Shown here: positions 43,422 to 56,331 of the stretch, piece after piece
Layout: the number at the start of each line of letters is the position of its first letter
Position numbering within the stretch: the stretch's first letter is position 1
Assembly (NCBI RefSeq): GCF_000761445.1
Contig: NZ_KN196470.1
Location: 1,844,823 to 1,908,822 of the forward strand
DNA: 64,000 nucleotides
Source: Oleiagrimonas soli
Lineage (GTDB): Bacteria; Pseudomonadota; Gammaproteobacteria; Xanthomonadales; Rhodanobacteraceae
Reading direction: 5' to 3'
Notes under the pieces: generated by a model
Databases searched by the model: none
The model's input: only the letters and a program-made list of their open reading frames with translations
Told to the model about the DNA's origin: nothing
Position numbers and translations under genes: made by a program

Positions 43422-44516
43422 ATGTCGGCATCTTCCCCATCCGCCCCGTCGCGGCGCAGACAGCCCTGGTGGTGGCTCGTCATCGCGTGCGCGCTCGTCG
43501 TCCCCGTGCTGCTGTTTGCCTACGTCGCCGGCTGGATGACACCCGACCGCCTGACCCCGGCGCGTTTCGTCGACCAGTTCCAGCATGGCGGCGTGCATCC
43601 GGGCTTCCGCCGCAATCATGCCAAGGGCATGTGCGTAAGCGGCTATTTCCAGAGCAACGGCGCGGCCAGCCGCTATTCGACGGCTTCGGTATTCGCCACC
43701 GATGCCCGCACGCCGGTGATCGGACGCTTTGCCGTGCCCGGTCCGAACCCGGTTGCCTCCGATGCCGCCGGACCGGTGCGCAGCCTGGCACTGCGTTTCA
43801 CGCCGGAAGACGGACAGCAGTGGCGCACCGCCATGAACAATTCGCCGGTCTTCGTCGTCGCCACGCCGGCCGGGTTTCTGGCGCGGATGATCGCGCACCA
43901 GCCCGATCCGGCTACCGGCAAGCCGGATCCGGCTAGGATCGCGGCCTTCCGGGCAGCGCATCCGGAAACCCGCGCGTTCCTCGCCTGGGCCAAGGCGACC
44001 CGCCCTTCGTCGAGCTGGGCGACGCAAACCTACCGCAGCCTGGACGCCTTCGAGTTCGTCGACGCCGAAGGACACCAACATCCGGTGCGCTGGCGCATGC
44101 AGAGCGAGACGCCCGCGCCGATCAACGACGAAGGCAGCGGCAACGACGGACTGGCCACCGACCTGCAGCAGCGTCTTGCGCAAGGCCCGCTGCGCTGGCG
44201 CCTGATCGTCACGCTGGCGCAGCCCGGCGACCCGACCGACGATGCCACCCGCGCCTGGCCCGAGGATCGCCCCGAGGTCGACGCCGGTACGCTGGTGCTG
44301 ACCCGCGCCGAATCGCAGAGCGAGGGACCTTGTCGCGACATCAACTACGACCCGACCGTACTGCCGAACGGCATCCGCATCTCTAACGACCCGCTGCTGC
44401 CGGCGCGCTCCGCGGTCTACGCGCTTTCGCATCTGCGCCGCACCAGCGAAGAAGCGCATGTACCGGGGTATCCCGCCGTCCAGCCATCCGCCACGCCGCA
44501 GGAGCACACGCCATGA
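43422..44516 (+). CDS. Membrane-anchored catalase-family peroxidase (SrpA-like)
   Basis: A 364-residue short heme catalase-family peroxidase. An N-terminal membrane anchor (residues of about 16-37, WLVIACALVVPVLLFAYVAG) places the catalytic domain in the periplasm. The distal-side histidine region is HGGVHPGFRRNHAKG. The proximal tyrosine motif RSAVYALSHLRR (R-x-x-x-Y) lies near the C-terminus. It lacks the C-terminal domain of full-length catalases. The next gene, a cytochrome b561, overlaps by 4 bp and may supply electrons, making a quinol-linked peroxidase. Regulated by the divergent ECF factor. Confidence 0.9.
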   Translation: MSASSPSAPSRRRQPWWWLVIACALVVPVLLFAYVAGWMTPDRLTPARFVDQFQHGGVHPGFRRNHAKGMCVSGYFQSNGAASRYSTASVFATDARTPVIGRFAVPGPNPVASDAAGPVRSLALRFTPEDGQQWRTAMNNSPVFVVATPAGFLARMIAHQPDPATGKPDPARIAAFRAAHPETRAFLAWAKATRPSSSWATQTYRSLDAFEFVDAEGHQHPVRWRMQSETPAPINDEGSGNDGLATDLQQRLAQGPLRWRLIVTLAQPGDPTDDATRAWPEDRPEVDAGTLVLTRAESQSEGPCRDINYDPTVLPNGIRISNDPLLPARSAVYALSHLRRTSEEAHVPGYPAVQPSATPQEHTP

Positions 44517-45058
44517 CGTCCCCTACCCGGCACTTCCATTGGCTGCCACGCCTGCTGCACTGGTCGATGGCCGTATTGATCGTGGCGATGCTGTTCATCG
44601 GCATCGGCATGGTCGGCAGTGTGTCCTCGACGCACGAAGCCCTGATCCGTCTGCACAAGCCGCTCGGCATCCTGATCCTGCTGCTCGCCCTGCTACGGGT
44701 GTGCACGCGGCTGGCCGCGCGTCCGCCCGCACTGCCGACGACGCTCCCTCGCTGGCAGAAACATGCGGCTCACGCATCGCACTGGTTGCTGTACGGCCTG
44801 ATGATCGCCATGCCGCTGATCGGTTGGGCCATGCTCTCGGCTGCGGGCGATCCCATCGTGCTGGGCGGCGGTCTGCGCCTGCCGCCGATCGCGCCGCAAA
44901 GCACGCTGCTCTACGCCTACCTGCGGCAGGCGCATACCGTGCTGGCGTTCGGACTCTTCGCCACGATCCTGGGACACGTCGGCGCGGCGCTGCACCACGG
45001 ACTGATCCGCCGCGATGGGGTGTTCTCGAGCATGGCGCGCGGACGACGTCGCGAATGA
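44513..45058 (+). CDS. Cytochrome b561 family protein
   Basis: A 181-residue four-helix di-heme membrane cytochrome. Heme-ligand histidine candidates are in RLLHWSMAVL, RLHKPLGI, HASHWLLYGLMIAMPLIGW and RQAHTVLAFGL, matching the bacterial b561 pattern of one or two His per helix. It would carry electrons from the quinol pool across the inner membrane to the periplasmic catalase-like partner. ATGA overlap with the peroxidase gene indicates coupled synthesis. Confidence 0.92.
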   Translation: MTSPTRHFHWLPRLLHWSMAVLIVAMLFIGIGMVGSVSSTHEALIRLHKPLGILILLLALLRVCTRLAARPPALPTTLPRWQKHAAHASHWLLYGLMIAMPLIGWAMLSAAGDPIVLGGGLRLPPIAPQSTLLYAYLRQAHTVLAFGLFATILGHVGAALHHGLIRRDGVFSSMARGRRRE

Positions 45059-45090
45059 ATCCGCGCACGAAGTCGAGACAATAGACGGTG

Positions 45091-45852
45091 CTACGCCCCC
45101 GGTTGGCGCAACACGACGCCCGCCTCGCGCAACCGCTCATGCATGCCGCGCGCGAACGCCGCGGCATGCGTTCGGTCGCCGTGCACGCAGATGCTGTCGG
45201 CGCGTAGCGTCAGCACGCTGCCGTCGTCGGCCTCGACCGCGGCGTCGCAGGCCAGTCGCACGGCCTGCGACGCCGCGGCTTGCGCGTCTTCGATAACGGC
45301 ATGCGGCTCGCCGCGCGGCACAAGCTGGCCGTCCGGGCGGTAGCGGCGGTCCGCGAAGACTTCGTGCGTCACCGTCAGCCCGAGCTGTCGGCCATGGGCG
45401 ACCAGCTGTCCGCCCGAACGACCGACGAGACGCATGCCGGCATCGACATCGCGCACCGCGCGGGCCAACGCATCGGCGAGTTCGGCGTCGCGCTCAACCA
45501 TGTGATAGAGCGCGCCGTGCGGTTTCATGTGCGTCAGTTGCGCACCCTGCGTGCGCGCGACGGCGGCCAGCGCACCGATCTGGGCGACGGTGATGTCATA
45601 GGCCTGCTGGACATCAAGCGCCATCGCACGCCGCCCGAAACCGGCCAGGTCGGGCAAGCCCACATGGGCGCCGATGGCGACCCCGGCGGCGACCGCCGCC
45701 GCCACGGTCTCGCGCATGATCGAAGGATCGCCGGCGTGAAATCCGCAGGCGACGTTGGCCGAGGTGATCCACGGCATCACGTCGGCATCGGCGCCCATAC
45801 GCCAGGGGCCGAAGGATTCGCCCATGTCGCAATTCAGATCGATGCGTTTCAT
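45091..45852 (-). CDS. pxpA: 5-oxoprolinase subunit A (LamB/YcsF family)
   Basis: A 253-residue PxpA. Together with PxpB and PxpC it hydrolyses 5-oxoproline (pyroglutamate) to glutamate with ATP, removing a spontaneous glutamine/glutamate by-product. Family motifs are RIDLNCDMGESFGPW, SANVACGFHAGDP, IGAHVGLPDLAGFGRR and MKPHGALYH. The ATG at 45852 is chosen because it overlaps the pxpC stop (ATGA) and starts the conserved region. Last gene of the pxpB-pxpC-pxpA unit. Confidence 0.95.
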   Translation of the reverse strand: MKRIDLNCDMGESFGPWRMGADADVMPWITSANVACGFHAGDPSIMRETVAAAVAAGVAIGAHVGLPDLAGFGRRAMALDVQQAYDITVAQIGALAAVARTQGAQLTHMKPHGALYHMVERDAELADALARAVRDVDAGMRLVGRSGGQLVAHGRQLGLTVTHEVFADRRYRPDGQLVPRGEPHAVIEDAQAAASQAVRLACDAAVEADDGSVLTLRADSICVHGDRTHAAAFARGMHERLREAGVVLRQPGA

Positions 45853-46829
45853 GCGCCCTGCTCCAGTCGTCGCGCGATGTTCCGGCACAGATCATCGAGG
45901 CTTCGCTGTTGCTCGGCAAGCGCGTCCCGAGCCTTCGAGGGATCGATCCAGGCAAAGCGCACCACATCGCCCGGACGGCATTGCGCCAGACGCGGCAGGT
46001 CCACGCCCGCCAGCTGCGCGATGCGCGGATAGCCGCCGGTGACCGGATGTTCGGCGCCCAGCAGGATCGGCTGTCCGCCCGGCGGCAGTTGCATGACGCC
46101 GGCGACCACGCCTTCGCTGATGCACTCGCCCACGCTGGGCGCCTGCAGCGGATGTTCGACTTCGAGACGCACGCCGACACGATTGCTGTCTGCGGCCACG
46201 CGGAAGCCCGAACGCAGAAGCGTCGCGTGCGAGGCCGCATCCAGCGCCGCGGTGTGCCGCGATTGCATCAACCGCAACGGCGCGTCGGTCGCTGGGTCGA
46301 TGAACCAGGGACGCGGGTCCAGCGACCAGCCCGACACGGCCCGATCCGGCAAACGACGCGCGCCGATCGAAAGATGATCGCCCGCCCGCAGCGCACGCCC
46401 CTCCAACGGACCGAGTCCTGCATTGAGATCGACGCTGCGGCTGCCCAGCCAGGGTTCGACCTCGAGGCCACCCTCGATGGCCAGATAGCTGCGACAGCCC
46501 GACATCATCGGACCGAGATCGAGTTCGCTGCCCGCGGGACACCATACGCTGGCCCACATCGGCATCGGCGCATCGTTGCAGCGCGCGCGCGGCAACGGCG
46601 CGCCGGTCAGCGCCACGTGCGCATCGCGATGCAGACGAAGTTTCGGCCCGCGCAACGTGCATTCGATGGCGCACGCCGACAAGGGATTGCCGACCAGCGC
46701 GTTCGCCAGTTGCAATGCAGGCTGGTCGGCGGCGCCACTGCGGCCGATGCCGAGGTGCGCCCAGCCGGGACGTCCAGCATCTTGCAGGCTGCTGAGCAAA
46801 CCGGGCGCAAGCACTTCCAGCGCGCTCAT
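45849..46829 (-). CDS. pxpC: 5-oxoprolinase subunit C (biotin-dependent carboxyltransferase-like family)
   Basis: A 326-residue PxpC/KipA-family protein (AHS2 domain). Characteristic segments are LEVLAPGLLSSLQDAGRPGW, GIGRSGAADQPALQLAN, SDxN-like turns in RVGVRLE, and ISEGVVAGVMQLPPGGQPIL. It forms the 5-oxoprolinase with PxpA and PxpB in the cytoplasm. It overlaps both neighbours by 4 bp. Confidence 0.95.
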   Translation of the reverse strand: MSALEVLAPGLLSSLQDAGRPGWAHLGIGRSGAADQPALQLANALVGNPLSACAIECTLRGPKLRLHRDAHVALTGAPLPRARCNDAPMPMWASVWCPAGSELDLGPMMSGCRSYLAIEGGLEVEPWLGSRSVDLNAGLGPLEGRALRAGDHLSIGARRLPDRAVSGWSLDPRPWFIDPATDAPLRLMQSRHTAALDAASHATLLRSGFRVAADSNRVGVRLEVEHPLQAPSVGECISEGVVAGVMQLPPGGQPILLGAEHPVTGGYPRIAQLAGVDLPRLAQCRPGDVVRFAWIDPSKARDALAEQQRSLDDLCRNIARRLEQGA

Positions 46830-47539
46830 GCGCCGGACTCTCGCTGCAGGCGTTCAAACGCATCCGGGTCGATCGGCTCGAACTGCACCCGATCCCCCGG
46901 CGCCAGACGGCACGGGCGGGCATCGTCGAACGGATCGAACATGCTCAGCGGCGTGCGCCCGATCAACTGCCAGCCGCCAGGCAACTCCCGAGGATAGATG
47001 CCGGTCTGCGCTCCGCCGATGGCAATCGAACCCGCGGGCACTCGTGTGCGCGGCGTGGCGCGGCGCGGCATGGCGAGCGACGGGTCCATGCCCAGCAGGT
47101 AGGCGAATCCGGGGGCGAAGCCGAGCATGGCCACGCGGTATTCCGCGGCGCTGTGGCGGCGCACGACGTCCTCGACCGAGAGGTCAAGCGCCTCAGCCAC
47201 GGCAGCCACATCCTCGCCGTGCGTGATGTCGTAGCAGACCGGAATGCGATGCCATGCACCCTGCTCGAACGCTACCGGCCAGGCCTCGGGATCGTTCACG
47301 ACCGTCTCGATGCGCGCCCGCAGGTCGTCGTCTGCCCGCCCCGGCGTAGGTGCATCGAAACGCAGCAGCAGACTGGCGTAGGCCGGCACCAGATCGCGCA
47401 GACGCGGCAGATCGGCGGCGCGCAATGCCGTGGCCAGTGCATGCACCCGCGCGTTGACTTCAGGATCGATGGTGTCCGCCAGGCGCAGCAGAATGCTGTG
47501 CTCGTCGAGTGTTTCGAATGCGACATGCATGGCCCGCAT
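46826..47539 (-). CDS. pxpB: 5-oxoprolinase subunit B (KipI family)
   Basis: A 237-residue PxpB/KipI-family protein (AHS1 domain). Family segments are IPVCYDITHGEDVAAVAEAL, YRVAMLGFAPGFAYLLGMD, PRRATPRTRVPAGSIAIGG and TGIYPRELPGGWQLIGRTP. First gene of the pxp operon. An alternative ATG three codons in (47530) is equally possible, since neither has a clear ribosome site. The 94 bp upstream, shared with the divergent small gene at 47634, must hold the promoter. Confidence 0.94.
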   Translation of the reverse strand: MRAMHVAFETLDEHSILLRLADTIDPEVNARVHALATALRAADLPRLRDLVPAYASLLLRFDAPTPGRADDDLRARIETVVNDPEAWPVAFEQGAWHRIPVCYDITHGEDVAAVAEALDLSVEDVVRRHSAAEYRVAMLGFAPGFAYLLGMDPSLAMPRRATPRTRVPAGSIAIGGAQTGIYPRELPGGWQLIGRTPLSMFDPFDDARPCRLAPGDRVQFEPIDPDAFERLQRESGA

Positions 47540-47633
47540 CGTACACAGGCACGCATTGCGGCGTGAAACCGCGGTGCAGCCCGCATTCAGCCAGCACGCG
47601 CCGAATTGTCCGTCGATTCATCTTGGGAGGTCC

Positions 47634-47906
47634 ATGATGGCGGCGAATCCTACGGAGCACCCGGTCATGGCACAACTTCAAGGCTCGCACGCAGGCTACC
47701 GCTTCGATGCGTTCTGGAGCGTGCAGAACGACACCGTATTCTGGGGCGCGATCATCAGTCAGGACGGTCACGTGATGGGCCGCCCGAAGGGTCAGCTGCA
47801 GCGCGAGGCCATCGACGGCGACGAAGCCGGCGCCATCCGGCACGTGGTGGCGACCGCCATCGACAAGAACGTGGGCGTCGACGCGGACGCCAAGCTGTAC
47901 GGCTGA
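47634..47906 (+). CDS. Small hypothetical protein
   Basis: A 90-residue soluble protein. GGGAGG lies just before two adjacent ATG codons (47634, 47637). The sequence is mixed alpha/beta (YRFDAFWSVQNDTVFWGAII; DEAGAIRHVVATAIDKNVGV) with no recognised domain. It is divergent from pxpB and convergent with tadA. The good ribosome site and protein-like composition support a real gene; function unknown. Confidence 0.65.
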   Translation: MMAANPTEHPVMAQLQGSHAGYRFDAFWSVQNDTVFWGAIISQDGHVMGRPKGQLQREAIDGDEAGAIRHVVATAIDKNVGVDADAKLYG

Positions 47907-47934
47907 CGTTCGCCACTAAGCGCCGCGAACGCGC

Positions 47935-48495
<561 letters not shown>

Positions 48496-48507
48496 CTATT
48501 GATTTCA

Positions 48508-50067
<1,560 letters not shown>

Positions 50068-50194
50068 GCGGGGACTCGGGTTCGGGCCCGGGACTCGGGC
50101 TCCCGGCCACCGCTGCTGAAAAATCGCGTCGGACGGTCGAACCGCCCTGCTCCGCCGGCATCCAGTTCCCGAGTCCCGGAAACCGGCGGGTGTA
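50068..50194. repeat. GGGACTCGGG repeats between guaB and guaA
   Basis: Two direct copies of GGGACTCGGG (50071-50080 and 50090-50099) and an inverted copy CCCGAGTCCC (50168-50177) fill much of this gap. The outer pair could form a 10-bp stem. Such GGGA-CTCGGG strings look like the dispersed intergenic repeats of Xanthomonadales genomes. A role in guaA message stability is possible. Confidence 0.6.
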
Positions 50195-51694
<1,500 letters not shown>

Positions 51695-51796
51695 TCAAGG
51701 CGGAGCCATATCCGCCATGAAGTTTCGTCATCTCGGGACGTCTTCGAGCAGCTTCCGTAGCGGATCGAGCGCGGCCACACACGGCCGCATGCACCG

Positions 51797-52663
51797 TCAG
51801 GCGACCGAGCGCGCCTGGCGCGACTCGGCGGCTTCGAGGGTGTTCTCGATCAGCGTGGCGACCGTCATCGGTCCGACGCCACCGGGCACCGGCGTGATCC
51901 ACGACGCACGTTCGCTGGCGGCATCGAACGCGACGTCGCCGACCAGACGGCCATCCTCGAGGCGGTTGATGCCGACGTCGATGACCACGGCCCCCGGCTT
52001 GACCCACTCGCCCTGGATCAGTCCCGGCCGCCCCACGGCAACCACCAGGATGTCGGCCTGCCGCACGTGCGCGGCGAGATCGGCAGTAAAGCGATGGCAG
52101 CAGGTCACGGTCGCACCGGCGATCAACAGTTCCAGCGCCAGCGGCCGTCCGACATGGTTGGACACGCCGACGATGACGGCATGCCGCCCCCGCACCGGAC
52201 GATCGGTGTGACCGAGCAGCGTCATCACGCCCTTCGGCGTGCACGGACGCAAGCCGAGCCGGCGCAGGACCAGACGCCCGACATTGACGGCATGGAAGCC
52301 GTCCACGTCCTTGCGCGGATCGATGCGGTCGACCAGCGCGTCCTCGTCGACGTGATCCGGCAGCGGCGACTGCACCAGGATGCCGCTGACGTCCGGATCG
52401 GCGTTGAGCTTGTCGATCAGGGCGAACAATTCGGCTTCGCTGGTGGAGGCCGGCAGGTCGTAGTCGTAGGAACGGAAACCGACCTGCTCGCAGGCACGCC
52501 GTTTGTTGCGCACGTAGACGGTCGAGGCAGGATCTTCGCCGACCAGCACCACGGCCAGTCCGGGCGGCGACTTGCCCGCCGCGACGCGCTCGGTCACCCG
52601 TCGCTCGACGCGGTCGAGCACTTCCTGGGCAATGCGTTTACCGTCGAGAATGCGTGCGGTCAT
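51797..52663 (-). CDS. folD: Bifunctional methylene-THF dehydrogenase/cyclohydrolase FolD
   Basis: A 288-residue FolD, NADP-dependent, interconverting 5,10-methylene- and 10-formyl-tetrahydrofolate. It has [14 protein letters not shown] (catalytic Y-x-x-x-K), [28 protein letters not shown] (in place of the usual GRSxIVGxP), and [16 protein letters not shown]. The SRS-to-VSN change near the dinucleotide site is a mild deviation. It supplies one-carbon units for purine synthesis, matching the neighbouring gua genes. Confidence 0.97.
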   Translation of the reverse strand: MTARILDGKRIAQEVLDRVERRVTERVAAGKSPPGLAVVLVGEDPASTVYVRNKRRACEQVGFRSYDYDLPASTSEAELFALIDKLNADPDVSGILVQSPLPDHVDEDALVDRIDPRKDVDGFHAVNVGRLVLRRLGLRPCTPKGVMTLLGHTDRPVRGRHAVIVGVSNHVGRPLALELLIAGATVTCCHRFTADLAAHVRQADILVVAVGRPGLIQGEWVKPGAVVIDVGINRLEDGRLVGDVAFDAASERASWITPVPGGVGPMTVATLIENTLEAAESRQARSVA

Positions 52664-52781
52664 GTCGAATGCGTGCCGGGAAAGCGCGCATTATCCGGGT
52701 TCGCGGCGAGCGGCACAAATCGGAGCGCTGCTGCGGGTTTCGCGACGCGCTTGCGACAAGGCACAACGAACGGAATTGGAC

Positions 52782-54197
52782 TCAGTTTTTGCGCCGCTTG
52801 GCGTTGCGGATCATGCGCTGGCGCTTGCGCTTCTGCGAGTCGGTCAGTTCGTTGCGGCGGCCGGCGTAGGGATTTTCGCTGTCGCGGAATTCGATGCGGA
52901 CCGGCGTGCCTTCCAGGCGATAACGCTTGCGGAAGGTGTTTTCCAGATAGCGGCGGTAGGCCGGCGCGATGTGCTTGGTGCGCGTACCGTGCACGACGAT
53001 GGTCGGCGGGTTGTGGCCACCGGGATGCGCGTAGCGCAGCTTCGGCGCATGCCCGCGCACCAGCGGCGGCTGGTAACCCTCGTAGGCCTTTTCCAACGTG
53101 CGCGTGAGCTGCGACGCGGTCATGGTGCAGTTGGCCGAAGCGTGCGCCCGGTTGACCGCGCTCATCAGCTCGCGCAGACCCGAACCGTGCAGCGCGGAGA
53201 TGAACACGCGCTTGGCCCAGCCGACGAACTCCAGGCGACGGTCCAGCGCGCGTTGGCACTGCTCGCGGTCGTAGGGTTCCATGTCGTCCCACTTGTTGAC
53301 CGCGATGACCAGCGCGCGGCCCTCGTCCAGCACGTGACCGATCAGGGTCAGATCCTGGTCGGCCAGATTCTCGCGGGCATCGACCATCACCACGCACACC
53401 TGCGCGGCGGCGATGGCCTGCAGCGTCTTGATGACGCTGAACTTCTCCACGGCCTCCTCGACCCGCGCGCGACGACGCACGCCGGCGGTATCGATCAGCG
53501 TGTACTTGCGGCCGTCGCGTTCGAGCGGGACCCGAATGGCGTCGCGGGTGGTGCCCGCCACGTCGGAAACGATGACGCGTTCTTCGCCCAGCAGGCGGTT
53601 GACCAGGGTCGACTTGCCGGCGTTCGGGCGGCCGAGAATCGCGACGCGGATGCCGTCGTCGTGCTTCGTTTCCTCTTCCGGCGCCACGTACTCGGGCAGC
53701 AGCGGCTTCAACGCCTGCATCAGAGTATCGGTGCCGCGGCTGTGCGCTGCCGCGAGCGGCAGGCTGTCCGCGAAACCCAAGGCGGCGAAATCGGCCATCG
53801 CGACCATTTCGTCGAGACCGTCGGTCTTGTTGACCGCCAGCAGCATCGGCTTGCCGGTGCGGCGCAGCTCGCCAAGGATGGCGTGATCCTGGGCCATCAG
53901 ACCGTCGCGCGCATCGACCAGGAACACGACGACGTCAGCTTCCTCGATGGCCAGGCGGACCTGGCGCGCGGTCAGACCGTCGAGCCCGTCCTCGTCGCCG
54001 GACAGACCGCCGGTGTCGACCAGCACGAACGGCGCGTCGCCCAGACGGCACACGCCGTAATGACGATCGCGGGTCACGCCGGGGAGATCGGCCACCAGCG
54101 CCTCGCGGCTGCGGGTCAGGACATTGAACAGCGTCGACTTGCCGACATTCGGGCGTCCGACCAGGGCGACGACGGGAAGCATGTGCGGAGAATCCAT
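52782..54197 (-). CDS. der: Ribosome-assembly GTPase Der (EngA)
   Basis: A 471-residue double-GTPase for 50S subunit maturation. Two G domains in tandem: G1 GRPNVGKST with NKTD (first) and GRPNAGKST with NKWD (second), then a KH-like C-terminal domain ([20 protein letters not shown]) and a very basic tail ([16 protein letters not shown]). It lies 59 bp downstream of bamB in the conserved bamB-der order. Confidence 0.98.
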   Translation of the reverse strand: MDSPHMLPVVALVGRPNVGKSTLFNVLTRSREALVADLPGVTRDRHYGVCRLGDAPFVLVDTGGLSGDEDGLDGLTARQVRLAIEEADVVVFLVDARDGLMAQDHAILGELRRTGKPMLLAVNKTDGLDEMVAMADFAALGFADSLPLAAAHSRGTDTLMQALKPLLPEYVAPEEETKHDDGIRVAILGRPNAGKSTLVNRLLGEERVIVSDVAGTTRDAIRVPLERDGRKYTLIDTAGVRRRARVEEAVEKFSVIKTLQAIAAAQVCVVMVDARENLADQDLTLIGHVLDEGRALVIAVNKWDDMEPYDREQCQRALDRRLEFVGWAKRVFISALHGSGLRELMSAVNRAHASANCTMTASQLTRTLEKAYEGYQPPLVRGHAPKLRYAHPGGHNPPTIVVHGTRTKHIAPAYRRYLENTFRKRYRLEGTPVRIEFRDSENPYAGRRNELTDSQKRKRQRMIRNAKRRKN

Positions 54198-54256
54198 CGG
54201 TTAGCAATCCGGCGTCATTGCGCGCATCGCCCTGCGGGACGATGCGCGTTGCGACA

Positions 54257-55462
54257 TCAAGGCGTGGACGAACCCAGGCGGTAGGCGCCGATGTCACCCT
54301 CGACGTCCTCGACATAGACCATGTCGCCGACGACCAGCGGCTGCGAACGGATGGCCTTGTGCGACAGGCGTTCACGCGCGGCGATCTTGCCGTTGCTCAG
54401 GTCCAGCCAGTGCACGTAGCCCTTCAGGTCGCCGACCACGACGTACTTGTCCTGCTGTACGGCCGGCGCGCTCAGCCAGCGCCACTGCAGCGCGTCCTGC
54501 TTCCACAGGTCGCTGCCGGTGCCCTTGTCGAAGGCCCAGACGTTGGAGGCGTCGTCGACGCCGACGATAGCGTTTCCGCCGATATCCATCGACGTGTAGG
54601 TGGAAAACTTGCGATGCCAGCCCGGCCGGCCGGTCGGACCGTCGATGGAGGTCAGCTCGCCGTGATAGGCGGAGGCGTACAGCGTGCTGCCGTCGATCAG
54701 TACGCCGACATCGGCATCGTCCAGACGCTGGATGTCGGTACGGCCTTCGCCGGTCGCCAGCGGCAGATCCCACAGTTTCTCGCCGGTGTCCAGACGGATC
54801 GCGACCAGCTTGCCGTCATCGGTGCCGAAGAAGATCACGCCGCGCGCGACCAGCAACGGACCATTGCCGCGCAGGCTCAGCGGCGGCACGGTGTCCTGGT
54901 CGTACAGCCAGATCTGCTTGCCGGTCTCGGTGTCGAGACCGAACACGTTGCCGTCGTTGGTGCGCACCACCGTGATGTCCTTCAGCACCACCGGCGCGGA
55001 GATGACCTCGGACGATACCTTGGCCACCCAGCGCTGCTTGCCGGTCTTGGCGTCGAACGCGTAGACATGGCCGTCCAGCGTGCCGGTCACGACCAGTCCC
55101 TCGCCAGCCCCCGGACCGCCCGCGTACAAGGCGTCCTTGCGGATTTTCTTGTCGCCCCAGCCGAACCAGCCGTGCGTGCGCGTCTTGTTGCGCCACAGCG
55201 TCTTGCCCGTCTTCGCGTCCAGCGCCTCGATCACGCCATCGGTGCTGGCGGCGAACAGGGTGCCGTCGTCGTAGGCCGGACGCATGCGCACGCCGGAATC
55301 CTGCGCACCCTCGCCGACGCTCTCCTTCCACACGCGCTGTACCGAAACCGTCGGCGTGATGTCGGTGAGCTCGCGCGGTGGCTCGACATTGCTCTTCTTG
55401 CTCGAATGGCAAGCGGCAAGCGCCAGCGTGCTGAGGATTGCGATCAGGAAAATACGTTTCAT
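54257..55462 (-). CDS. bamB: Outer-membrane assembly lipoprotein BamB
   Basis: A 401-residue eight-bladed PQQ-type beta-propeller lipoprotein of the BAM complex, which inserts barrel proteins such as the autotransporter in this window. The signal peptide ends in the lipobox LALAAC (Cys18). Repeated blades have the pattern WVAKVSSEVISAPVV, WLYDQDTVPPLSLRGNGPLL and ASDVxxFDxxTGKxxW. It overlaps the upstream TPR gene by 4 bp. Confidence 0.96.
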   Translation of the reverse strand: MKRIFLIAILSTLALAACHSSKKSNVEPPRELTDITPTVSVQRVWKESVGEGAQDSGVRMRPAYDDGTLFAASTDGVIEALDAKTGKTLWRNKTRTHGWFGWGDKKIRKDALYAGGPGAGEGLVVTGTLDGHVYAFDAKTGKQRWVAKVSSEVISAPVVLKDITVVRTNDGNVFGLDTETGKQIWLYDQDTVPPLSLRGNGPLLVARGVIFFGTDDGKLVAIRLDTGEKLWDLPLATGEGRTDIQRLDDADVGVLIDGSTLYASAYHGELTSIDGPTGRPGWHRKFSTYTSMDIGGNAIVGVDDASNVWAFDKGTGSDLWKQDALQWRWLSAPAVQQDKYVVVGDLKGYVHWLDLSNGKIAARERLSHKAIRSQPLVVGDMVYVEDVEGDIGAYRLGSSTP

Positions 55463-56115
55463 GCGCCCTGCTTCCCGGCCGTGGCCAGATTGTCGAGTTT
55501 CATGCGCACGCTGGGGTACTGCGGCGCATCCTTGCCGTAGGCGTCAAGAGCGGCCTGATAGGCCTGACGCGCTTCGGACGTGCGTCCAAGCTTGACCAGC
55601 GCATCGCCCCGCAGTTCCCCGCGCAGCGCCGTGTATTGGTCTTTCGGCATGGTATCCAGGGCGGCAAGAGCATCGTCGGCCTTGCCCTGGGCCAGTTCGA
55701 CGCGCGCCAGACGCAGCGTCATCAATGCCTTCATCGCGCCGTGTTCGCTGTCGGCGTGCGACTGCGCCCATTGCAGCGACTTGCGCGCCTCGGCCAACTT
55801 GCCTTCCTTGACCTCGCTGGCGGCACGCGCCGAGGCCGCAAACACCGCGTACGGCGAATCGGCATGCTTGTCCAGCATGACCCCGACCAGCGCATCGGCC
55901 TCGCTGTTCTTGCCCGACGCGTAGGCGCTCTTGATGGCGCCAAACTGCGCGGCGGCGGCAACACGATTTTCTTCCTGGTGGGCGCGCCACTGCTTGTAGC
56001 CGAAGATCAGCACCAGTCCGAGCGCGATGCCCACGGCGATGGATATGCCGTTCTGGCGCAGCCATTCCTGTAGACGTTCGCCCTGTTCGTAATCGTCGTA
56101 TGCGTCGAAAGCCAT
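55459..56115 (-). CDS. YfgM-like TPR membrane protein
   Basis: A 218-residue single-pass inner-membrane protein with a periplasmic TPR-like domain. It has a cytoplasmic N-terminus (YDDYEQGERLQEWLRQNG), a helix at about 23-41 (ISIAVGIALGLVLIFGYKQW), then helical repeats (AQFGAIKSAYASGKNSEADA; AEARKSLQWAQ). YfgM works with the PpiD/Sec periplasmic chaperone network and is regularly encoded next to bamB. It overlaps bamB by 4 bp. Confidence 0.93.
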   Translation of the reverse strand: MAFDAYDDYEQGERLQEWLRQNGISIAVGIALGLVLIFGYKQWRAHQEENRVAAAAQFGAIKSAYASGKNSEADALVGVMLDKHADSPYAVFAASARAASEVKEGKLAEARKSLQWAQSHADSEHGAMKALMTLRLARVELAQGKADDALAALDTMPKDQYTALRGELRGDALVKLGRTSEARQAYQAALDAYGKDAPQYPSVRMKLDNLATAGKQGA

Positions 56116-56331
56116 GCGTCACCTGTAGAAGCCGCGAACGGCCGCGAGGCCAGACGAACTGGCGGGCGGCCGCAGGCAGGCGGATCGAGTTGAGTCAGCC
56201 GCGTACGCGGCGAAACCCGGAAAGGATAACCGATGCTCGCGGCCTGCGATACCGCACCATGGGATCGGACACGGACACGCACGCTGCCCCGCATGGCGCG
56301 CGCTCGCACCCGCATGCGTTGCGGCGCTGGA

